30,759 nucleotides of DNA from Bacillota bacterium (GTDB lineage: Bacteria > Bacillota > Clostridia > Peptostreptococcales > Anaerovoracaceae), in assembly GCA_017621195.1 (NCBI GenBank), contig JAGATO010000325.1, forward strand, positions 1 to 30,759. Direction: 5' to 3'. The notes beneath the pieces were generated by a model that ran no database searches, was not told where the DNA came from, and saw nothing but the letters and a program-made list of their open reading frames with translations. This document shows, one piece after another, positions 1 through 6,105 of the stretch. The number at the start of each line of letters is the position of its first letter. The first letter of the stretch is position 1. Position numbers and translations under genes: made by a program.

Positions 1-578
1 CCGGGCTGGGGCGTAAATTCCAGATCGTCGGCGATGCTCTGATCCAGTACGACGTAGCGGGATATGGTGACGGGATCGTTCGTTACGTTACAGTAGAAGG
101 AGAAGGTGGCGAAGAAGGACAGCTCCCGGGGCCAGGGGACGAACTGGCGGAGGGAAGGCCCGCCATCGGGTCTGATCAGAGCCTTCTTGTGAACCAGAAC
201 GGATGGCATGGGGCGCACGTCGAACTGATGGACGTAGGACAGGGACTGATCGTGGAATTCCTTCCAGCGTTCCAGCTTGGTTCGGGACTGTTGGAGGCGG
301 CGGATCTCCGCCTGAATTTCCGTCTGCTTTTCATCGATCAGCGCCGTGATCTTCTCCGGCTCCATGCCGTCCAGAATCCGGTGGATGTCGGCGATGGGGA
401 TTCCGATATCCCGGTAAAACAATAAGTCAGTCAGCAGAAGAATATCCTGAAAGCTGTATTGACGGTATCCGTTGGCCGGATTTTTTTCGGGAGAGAGAAA
501 TCCTTCTTTTTCGTAATACCGGAGGGTTTCTTCCTTGACGTCGAACAGCTTCGCTACGTGTCCGATGCGCAGTTTCAT
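1..578 (-). CDS. MerR-family transcriptional regulator (3' end beyond window)
   Basis: Reading leftward from ATG at 578, the first 192 residues are open to the window edge. The N terminus is a MerR winged helix-turn-helix: it starts MKLRIGHVAKLFDV, followed by the family hallmark ETLRYYEKEGFLSP (about residues 22-35) and the NGYRQYS wing. A helical, charged stretch (about 78-105) fits the dimerisation coiled coil. After it comes a less conserved region that could be a ligand-binding domain; no metal-binding Cys cluster is visible in the part present. The gene starts 27 nt after the KdpE-type regulator stop, with AAAGGAAG as ribosome binding site, so it is probably the third gene of that operon. 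The effector cannot be named from sequence. The C terminus lies outside the window, so total length is unknown. Confidence 0.88.
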   Translation of the reverse strand, partial: MKLRIGHVAKLFDVKEETLRYYEKEGFLSPEKNPANGYRQYSFQDILLLTDLLFYRDIGIPIADIHRILDGMEPEKITALIDEKQTEIQAEIRRLQQSRTKLERWKEFHDQSLSYVHQFDVRPMPSVLVHKKALIRPDGGPSLRQFVPWPRELSFFATFSFYCNVTNDPVTISRYVVLDQSIADDLEFTPQP

Positions 579-605
579 AGGTCTATGCTTCCTTTCTGTG
601 TATCC

Positions 606-1316
606 TTATTCCGCTTCGTCTTCGATCATCCGGTAGCCGATCCCCACTTCGGTGAGAATGTACTGTGGTTCGGCGGGATTGGCTTCGATCTTGCGCCGGA
701 TGTTTGCCATGTTGACGCGGAGAATGCGGTTGTTGTCGTCCACATACGGTCCCCAGATGTTGGAGATGATGGTGGAATAGGTGATGACGCTTCCGGAGTT
801 CTGGGCCAGCAGAGAGATAATTTTGAATTCGATCTGGGTCAGATGGATGGGTTCGCCGTTGATGGTGAGCAGGTGCTTTTCAAAGTCGATCTTCAGTCCC
901 TTGGCGTAGTACGGACGCTTGTACAGCGGCGTATTGGTGTTCAGCTTGTTGCTGTGGCGGATCACCGTTCGCACCCGGGCCAGAAGCTCCGCGTTGCCGA
1001 AGGGCTTGCTGATGTAATCGTCAGCACCCAGATCCAGAGCCAGTACCTTCTCCTTTTCCTGAGTTCTGGCAGAAATCACGATGATGGGGAGGCTGCTCCA
1101 GGAGCGTACCTGACGGATGATATCCAGTCCGTCCATGTCGGGAAGTCCCAGATCCAGCAGAACCACATCGGGACAATGGGACGTGATGATGGACAGGCCG
1201 TCCTTGGCGGTGGAAGTGCTCAGCACCTTGTAGTTCTGCGAGGTGAGAAGCTTGGTGATCAGCTTGCTGATGCTGGATTCATCTTCAATCAATAGGATGG
1301 TGATCTTAGAATTCAT
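606..1316 (-). CDS. kdpE: OmpR/PhoB-family response regulator, KdpE-like
   Basis: This 236-aa protein has a receiver domain with the acidic pair E11/D12, phospho-acceptor D55 (in VVLLDLGLPD), S82 and K104 (in YISKPF). A C-terminal winged-helix DNA-binding domain follows (about residues 135-232, ending in VGIGYRM). The order and wording are those of KdpE, the regulator of the kdpFABC potassium transporter. The start overlaps the kinase stop by 11 bp and is preceded by AAAGGAGG, which implies translational coupling to the kinase gene. No kdpFABC genes are present nearby, so the regulated genes may lie elsewhere or may differ from the classical potassium regulon. Assignment to the family is firm; the kdpE symbol is by resemblance. 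Confidence 0.85.
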   Translation of the reverse strand: MNSKITILLIEDESSISKLITKLLTSQNYKVLSTSTAKDGLSIITSHCPDVVLLDLGLPDMDGLDIIRQVRSWSSLPIIVISARTQEKEKVLALDLGADDYISKPFGNAELLARVRTVIRHSNKLNTNTPLYKRPYYAKGLKIDFEKHLLTINGEPIHLTQIEFKIISLLAQNSGSVITYSTIISNIWGPYVDDNNRILRVNMANIRRKIEANPAEPQYILTEVGIGYRMIEDEAE

Positions 1317-2409
1317 CGCTCAATTCCTCCTTTGGAAGCGAGAAGTAGAATTCCGCTCCACGTTCGTTATTTTTCGCATGGATCATTCCGCCGTGCGCAG
1401 TGATGATCGTCTTGCAGATGGTGAGGCCGATGCCCATGCCCTTGTGGCCGTCAGCGGTCTGATGACGGGAATAGGTGGTTCCGTCGAAGAGGCGCGGGAG
1501 AAGTTCAGGAGAGATTCCCATGCCGAAATCGATGACGCGGAACAGGATGTAATGACCGGATTCTTCCACTTTGCAGGCGATGGGCTCTTTGGAACCGGAA
1601 TGATAAAATGCGTTTTCGATCAAATTCATCAGGACCTGCTCGATCAGCATGGCGTCCATGGGTAGGAAGATCGGATCATCGGGAATCGTCAGGGAAATCT
1701 GCAGCTGGGGCAGGCGCTGTTTCAACCGCAGGACCGCTTCGTTCAGAACTTCCTCCACCAGCTCCGGCTCTTTCTTCAGAGAGGTGGAGCTGGTCTGAAT
1801 CCGCGTAACGGACAGCAGGTTTTCTACCATGTTCAAAAGCCAGTGGGAGTCGTCGGAGATCTGTTCCACCAGTTCCCGCTTTTCCTCCTCCGACAGGGTC
1901 TCGAAATTTTCCAGATAGGATTCGCCGGAGCCGATGATGGTGGTCAACGGCGTCCGCAGGTCGTGGGAGACGGCTCTTAGCAGATTGGCACGCAGCTTTT
2001 CTTTTTCGGCATCCGCCAGGGCGCGTTCCCGTTCGGCGATGATTTCCGCCTGTTCCTTCAGGTGGGTCAGGAAGCTGCTGACGATAATGGAAGTGGCCAT
2101 CATCAGTACGAAGGTGATGGGATAGCCGGTCAACGTGAAGTTCAGCCGCCAGTAAGGGTAGGTGAACCAGTAGTTGACGCAGATGACGCCGATGAGGGAT
2201 GCCGCCAGCCCGTAGTAAAACCCGTCGGTAAAGTAGGCGATGGCGATCAGCGCCAGGATATACACCAGAGCGATATTGGCGACACCGGAGGCCAGGATCC
2301 ACAGCGCATAACCCACCAGGGTGGCGATGACCAGAATCAGAACCGTGGTAAACCAGCCTTCCGGCGTGGGTTTCTTTTTCAGGGAAAGCTTCAGGGATTC
2401 CAGAAACAT
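1306..2409 (-). CDS. kdpD: Short KdpD-type sensor histidine kinase
   Basis: This membrane histidine kinase should phosphorylate the regulator encoded just downstream. Residues about 20-115 hold four hydrophobic helices of the DUF4118/KdpD transmembrane type. A short linker leads to the HisKA H-box (AVSHDLRTPLTT, H149 in the numbering used here), then the HATPase domain with N-box (NLIENAF), G1 (DFGMGI) and G2 (GHKGMGIGL). Classical KdpD is about 900 aa; this 367-aa form lacks the N-terminal KdpD/Usp cytoplasmic regions, so it keeps only membrane and kinase parts. I chose ATG at 2409 over ATG at 2418 because AAGGAG abuts the upstream ATG directly but sits 9 nt before the downstream one. A plausible promoter lies at 2480-2509. 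Confidence 0.85.
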   Translation of the reverse strand: MFLESLKLSLKKKPTPEGWFTTVLILVIATLVGYALWILASGVANIALVYILALIAIAYFTDGFYYGLAASLIGVICVNYWFTYPYWRLNFTLTGYPITFVLMMATSIIVSSFLTHLKEQAEIIAERERALADAEKEKLRANLLRAVSHDLRTPLTTIIGSGESYLENFETLSEEEKRELVEQISDDSHWLLNMVENLLSVTRIQTSSTSLKKEPELVEEVLNEAVLRLKQRLPQLQISLTIPDDPIFLPMDAMLIEQVLMNLIENAFYHSGSKEPIACKVEESGHYILFRVIDFGMGISPELLPRLFDGTTYSRHQTADGHKGMGIGLTICKTIITAHGGMIHAKNNERGAEFYFSLPKEELSDEF

Positions 2410-2445
2410 AAAAAGCATCTCCTTCGGTCAGGAAATTCTCATCGA

Positions 2446-2478
2446 CCAATGACAATTCCGATCATTGGGGATTTTTTT
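2446..2478. other. Hairpin with T-run in the kinase leader
   Basis: A perfect 7-bp inverted repeat, CCAATGA (2446-2452) and TCATTGG (2462-2468), has a 9-nt loop and is followed on the plus strand by GG, A and eight T. On the plus strand it looks like an intrinsic terminator, yet no plus-strand gene precedes it. On the minus strand it forms a hairpin in the 5' leader of the kinase mRNA. Confidence 0.45.
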
Positions 2479-2479
2479 T

Positions 2480-2509
2480 ATTATACTACGTCTGCGGAGG
2501 AAAAACCAA
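2480..2509 (-). promoter_or_regulatory. Promoter of the kdpDE-merR operon
   Basis: Read on the minus strand: TTGGTT (2504-2509), an 18-nt spacer, then TATAAT (2480-2485). It lies about 70 nt upstream of the kinase start. The -10 is a perfect match and the -35 is weak, which suits an activator-dependent promoter. Confidence 0.6.
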
Positions 2510-2520
2510 CTGTTTGAAAA

Positions 2521-2542
2521 GTTAAGAATGTGTTAAGAATGT
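2521..2542. promoter_or_regulatory. Tandem 11-bp direct repeat, candidate response-regulator box
   Basis: GTTAAGAATGT occurs twice back to back (2521-2531 and 2532-2542) with no mismatch. OmpR/PhoB-family regulators typically bind two head-to-tail half-sites spaced 11 bp centre to centre. The pair sits 11 bp upstream of the -35 element of the kdpDE operon, where an activator would bind. It also lies in the shared divergent region with feoAB. The binding protein is inferred, not shown. Confidence 0.5.
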
Positions 2543-2591
2543 TTTGGACGGAAGAAAGAGGGTATTTATGGTACGGCGAGTTCGCCATAGG

Positions 2592-2634
2592 TAACATACA
2601 GTTGCATTTTGCTAACCAACTGTGTTAGTATGAT
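2592..2634 (+). promoter_or_regulatory. feoAB promoter with overlapping inverted repeats
   Basis: TTGCAT (2602-2607), an 18-nt spacer and TAGTAT (2626-2631) form a plausible promoter 35 nt before feoA. Two symmetric elements overlap it: CTAAC (2612-2616) with GTTAG (2624-2628), which covers the -10, and ACAGTTG (2598-2604) with CAACTGT (2617-2623), extended by TAACA and TGTTA. Such placement fits a metal-dependent repressor (Fur or DtxR type) blocking RNA polymerase under iron sufficiency. Which repressor binds is not evident. Confidence 0.4.
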
Positions 2635-2665
2635 ACGGATAGGATGAAGTTATGGAGGAATAGAT

Positions 2666-2896
2666 ATGACACTGAATCAAGGAACGATCGGATCAAAATA
2701 TAAAATTGAAGACATGACGCTGCCGCAGAACACGGAACGGCGACTGGAAGCGCTGGGAATGACCCACGGCACTACCATTCAGGTGATCAACACCAAGGAT
2801 CGCGGAACCATGATCATCAAGGTCCGCGGAACGCGGTTTGCCATCGGGCGGGACATTTCCGCAAGGATCGACGTAACGGAGGTGAGCGCACGATGA
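2666..2896 (+). CDS. feoA: Ferrous iron transport protein A
   Basis: This 76-aa protein is a small SH3-like FeoA, which is thought to assist the FeoB permease on the cytoplasmic side. Visible family features are the central LEALGMTHGTTIQV segment and the terminal RGTRFAIGRDISARIDV strand region. GGAGG precedes ATG by about 8 nt. The stop overlaps the feoB start by 4 nt (ATGA), the usual coupling of the two genes. Length matches the family (about 75-85 aa). Confidence 0.95.
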   Translation: MTLNQGTIGSKYKIEDMTLPQNTERRLEALGMTHGTTIQVINTKDRGTMIIKVRGTRFAIGRDISARIDVTEVSAR

Positions 2897-4938
2897 AACG
2901 GGATATGACCATCGGGTTCATCGGCAACCCCAACTGCGGGAAGACTACGCTGTTCAATGCGTTTACCGGAGCAAACCTGAAGGTGGCAAACTGGCCCGGC
3001 GTCACCGTGGAAAAGGTAGAAGGGGCCATGCGCTATCATGACGAGACTATCAAGCTGGTGGATCTGCCGGGGACCTACAGCCTGACTTCCTATACGATGG
3101 AAGAACAGGTGGCGCGGCAATACATCCTCAGCGACGACGTGGATGTCATCGTGGACGTGGTGGATGGCTCCGCTCTGGAGAGAAACCTGTACCTGACGCT
3201 GCAGCTTCTAGAGCTGGGAAAGCCGGTCGTCATGGCGCTGAACATGATGGATATCGTGGAGAAGCGGGGCATGGAGATCGATACCCACCGTCTTCCGGAA
3301 ATGCTGGGGATCCCGGTGATTCCGGTGTCGGCCAGAAAGCGCCGCGGACTGAACATCCTGATCCACGCAGCGGCTCACCACAAGGGAGCCAAGGGGCCGG
3401 ACCGGCTGCAGCACAACCATCCGGAGACCACGGAACACAAGCACAACCATCACAGGGAATACGTCATGGTATACAGCGATCTCATCGAGGATAAGATCGA
3501 CCGGATCATCGACGTCCTGAAGCAGAAATACCCTGACATGAAGAATTACCGGTGGCATGCTCTGAAGCTGTTGGAACAGGATCAGGAGATCACCCGGACG
3601 TACCCGGTGGAGCTGCCTGACGTCATCGACCGCAGCTATGAAATCGATATCATCAATGAAAAGTACGACTTCATCGAGGAAGTCATCGAAGAGGTTCTGG
3701 TCAACAAGGAAAAGCGGGAGGCCATGACCGATAAGATCGACCAGGTGCTGACCAACCGATTTTTGGGACTGCCCTGCTTTCTGGGTATCATGGCTCTGGT
3801 CTTTCTGATGACCTTTACTGTGGGTGACTTATTGAGCGGCTATGTGGAGGCGCTGGTGGAAATCATCTCGGGCGGCGTCAGCGCCGTATTGGCTTCCATG
3901 AACGTGGGAACGGCACTGACATCTCTGATCGTTGACGGCATCATCTCCGGCGTAGGAGGGATCCTCACCTTCCTGCCCAACATCTTTGTGCTGTTTCTGG
4001 CTTTGGCCCTGTTGGAGGACAGCGGGTATATGTCCCGTGTCGCTTACGTCATGGACGGGATTATGAGCCACATCGGCCTGTCGGGCCGGGCTTTCATTCC
4101 CATGCTTTTGGGCTTCGGCTGCAGCGTACCGGCCATCATGGCGTCCCGCTCCCTGGAAGATCATCGGGACCGGGTACGGGTCATGCTGGTGACGCCTTTC
4201 ATGTCCTGCAGCGCCCGGCTTCCCATCTACGTTCTGTTTTCCCAACTGTTTTTCGGTGACAGAGCCATGCTGGTGGCCTATTCCATGTACGTCATCGGTC
4301 TGGCCGTAGCCATCCTGATCTCCTTCATCGTCCATAAATTGGACCGTCAGAGCGTAGAAAACAAGAGGATGCTGCTGATCGAGCTGCCGGAATACAAGCT
4401 GCCCAGCAGCCGTACCGTTGCCATCTACGTCTGGGAAAAGGTCAAGGACTTCCTGACCAAGGCCGGAACCACCATCTTCGTGGCTTCTATTATTCTGTGG
4501 GTTCTGCTGAACTTCGGAGCTGGCGGCTACACCGGCGATATGGCCAACAGCTTCGGCTCGTCCTTGAGCCGCTTCCTGGTTCCTTTATTTGTTCCCATCG
4601 GACTGGGTTACTGGCAGATCGTAGTGGCGCTGATTGCCGGAATCTCTGCCAAGGAAGTGGTGGTGTCCAGCAGCGCCATTCTGTTCGGCATTGCCAACAT
4701 CAATTCCGCCGCGGGGATGGCGGAGCTGGGAGCCGATCTGGGAACCATGGGCTTCGGACCGCTGAACGCCTTCTGCCTCATGGTCTTCTGTCTGCTGTAC
4801 ATCCCCTGTGCCGCTACGATCATGACCATACGGAAAGAATCCGGAAGCTGGAAGTGGACCGGCGTCTGCGTAGCGTTTCAGCTGGGCGTTGCCTGGCTGG
4901 CAGCCTTCGCCATCTATCAGATCGGCGGGCTGTTTTAG
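2893..4938 (+). CDS. feoB: Ferrous iron transport protein B (GTPase-permease)
   Basis: This 681-aa membrane protein imports Fe(II). The N-terminal G domain has G1 GNPNCGKTT (11-19), G2 T38, G3 DLPG (57-60), G4 NMMD (117-120) and G5 SAR (146-148). A helical GDI-like region follows, then the membrane part from about residue 290. It carries two Gate-type regions with the characteristic GCSVPAIM and MSCSARLPIY segments and, late in the protein, SAKEVVVSS and YIPCAAT. The linker at about 158-187 is unusually His-rich (H158, H162, H163, H174, H176, H182, H184, H186, H187). The protein is shorter than the 773-aa E. coli form, mainly at the C terminus. It is coupled to feoA and followed 27 nt later by a FeoB-associated small protein. 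Confidence 0.96.
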   Translation: MKRDMTIGFIGNPNCGKTTLFNAFTGANLKVANWPGVTVEKVEGAMRYHDETIKLVDLPGTYSLTSYTMEEQVARQYILSDDVDVIVDVVDGSALERNLYLTLQLLELGKPVVMALNMMDIVEKRGMEIDTHRLPEMLGIPVIPVSARKRRGLNILIHAAAHHKGAKGPDRLQHNHPETTEHKHNHHREYVMVYSDLIEDKIDRIIDVLKQKYPDMKNYRWHALKLLEQDQEITRTYPVELPDVIDRSYEIDIINEKYDFIEEVIEEVLVNKEKREAMTDKIDQVLTNRFLGLPCFLGIMALVFLMTFTVGDLLSGYVEALVEIISGGVSAVLASMNVGTALTSLIVDGIISGVGGILTFLPNIFVLFLALALLEDSGYMSRVAYVMDGIMSHIGLSGRAFIPMLLGFGCSVPAIMASRSLEDHRDRVRVMLVTPFMSCSARLPIYVLFSQLFFGDRAMLVAYSMYVIGLAVAILISFIVHKLDRQSVENKRMLLIELPEYKLPSSRTVAIYVWEKVKDFLTKAGTTIFVASIILWVLLNFGAGGYTGDMANSFGSSLSRFLVPLFVPIGLGYWQIVVALIAGISAKEVVVSSSAILFGIANINSAAGMAELGADLGTMGFGPLNAFCLMVFCLLYIPCAATIMTIRKESGSWKWTGVCVAFQLGVAWLAAFAIYQIGGLF

Positions 4939-4965
4939 AAATAGAGAAAGGCGGGAAATTGTGAT

Positions 4966-5130
4966 ATGATAAAAGAAGGAATCGCAGGTATCGTGATTTT
5001 GGCGCTGATCATCGCCTATAGCGTCTTCGTGATCCGCAAAAAGATACGGGACGCCAGGGAAGGAAAATACTGCGGCTGCGGCTGCTCCGGCTGTTCTAAG
5101 ACCTGCGGAAAGCCGAAGCGGGATGCATGA
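4966..5130 (+). CDS. FeoB-associated Cys-rich membrane protein, 54 aa
   Basis: This short gene encodes one N-terminal hydrophobic helix (about residues 6-23, GIVILALIIAYSVFVI), a basic stretch (RKKIRDAREGK), then a CGCGCSGCSKTC cluster with five cysteines (C36, C38, C40, C43, C47). This is the FeoB-associated Cys-rich membrane protein family seen beside feoB in Bacillota. Its position 27 nt after feoB supports that. The cysteines should face the cytoplasm if the positive-inside rule holds, and may bind iron or an Fe-S cluster. The ribosome binding site is modest (AAAGGCGGG), and a GTG five bases upstream is immediately followed by a stop, so ATG 4966 is the start. Confidence 0.88.
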   Translation: MIKEGIAGIVILALIIAYSVFVIRKKIRDAREGKYCGCGCSGCSKTCGKPKRDA

Positions 5131-5161
5131 CCGGCGCGAAACAGTAAGGAAGGAAACGAAT

Positions 5162-6097
5162 ATGAGCGAACACATTTACAATGGATTCGGAGAACTGACC
5201 GGCAACACGCCGCTGCTGCGGCTGAACCGCATGACGCGTAATCGTGGCGCAAAGGCGGAGGTGCTGGCCAAGCTGGAATATTTCAATCCGGCGGGAAGCG
5301 TGAAGGATCGCATCGCCGTGCAGATGATCGATGATGCAGAGGCGGAAGGCCGGTTGAAGCCCGGCGGAACCATCATCGAGCCCACCTCCGGAAACACGGG
5401 GATCGGGCTGGCCGCAGTGGCGGCTTCCCGGGGCTATCGGCTGATCCTGACCATGCCGGAGACCATGAGCATCGAGCGGAGGAAGCTGGTAGCGGCCTAC
5501 GGAGCTTCCGTGGTACTGACACCGGGAGAAGAAGGAATGAAGGGTGCCATCGCCCGAGCGGAACAGCTGTCGAAGGAGATTCCCGGTTCCATCGTGGCCG
5601 GACAGTTCGTCAATCCTTCCAATCCCAAGGCCCATGTAGGGACCACGGGTCCGGAGATCTGGCGCGATACGGATGGAAAGGTGGACGTTTTCGTAGCGGG
5701 CGCCGGAACCGGCGGAACCATCACGGGAACGGGACTGTATCTGAAAGCGCAAAATCCGCAGATTCAGATCGTTGCCATCGAGCCGGAAACGTCGGCGGTG
5801 CTGTCCGGACGGCAGTCCGGTTCCCACGGACTGCAGGGCATCGGCGCCGGCTTCATCCCGGATGTGCTGCGCACCGACGTTCTGGATCGCATTGTTACCG
5901 TCAGCGACCAGCAGGCGCTGGACGCGGCAAGAGAACTGGCACGCACCGAGGGAATCCTCTGCGGCATTTCCTCCGGAGCGGCGCTGCACGCGGCTCTGAC
6001 GTTGGCCTGCGAACCGGAATGGGCCGGAAAGCGGATCGTGGTCCTTCTGCCGGACACCGGAGAACGCTATCTCTCCACGGAGCTGTTTGAAGAATAG
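5162..6097 (+). CDS. cysK: Cysteine synthase (O-acetylserine sulfhydrylase)
   Basis: This 311-aa enzyme of the fold-type II PLP family makes cysteine from O-acetylserine and sulfide. The PLP lysine is K48 in NPAGSVKDR, the substrate loop is TSGNTG (75-80), and the phosphate-binding loop is GTGGTITG in the middle of the protein; SSGAALHA near the end matches the family. Length is normal. I chose ATG 5162, preceded by AAGGAAGG, over an in-frame ATG at 5123 that overlaps the preceding gene. It sits 31 nt after the FeoB-associated gene and 8 nt before addB, so it is probably in the same transcript as feoAB. Cystathionine beta-synthase-like relatives share these motifs, but the size fits CysK. Confidence 0.93.
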   Translation: MSEHIYNGFGELTGNTPLLRLNRMTRNRGAKAEVLAKLEYFNPAGSVKDRIAVQMIDDAEAEGRLKPGGTIIEPTSGNTGIGLAAVAASRGYRLILTMPETMSIERRKLVAAYGASVVLTPGEEGMKGAIARAEQLSKEIPGSIVAGQFVNPSNPKAHVGTTGPEIWRDTDGKVDVFVAGAGTGGTITGTGLYLKAQNPQIQIVAIEPETSAVLSGRQSGSHGLQGIGAGFIPDVLRTDVLDRIVTVSDQQALDAARELARTEGILCGISSGAALHAALTLACEPEWAGKRIVVLLPDTGERYLSTELFEE

Positions 6098-6105
6098 AGG
6101 AAACC

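Noticed and set aside
1676..2455. A 259-codon open frame on the minus strand over the kinase gene
   Set aside because: It is an out-of-frame shadow of the kinase, with Arg/Gly/His-rich composition and no domain; the kinase frame has full motifs.
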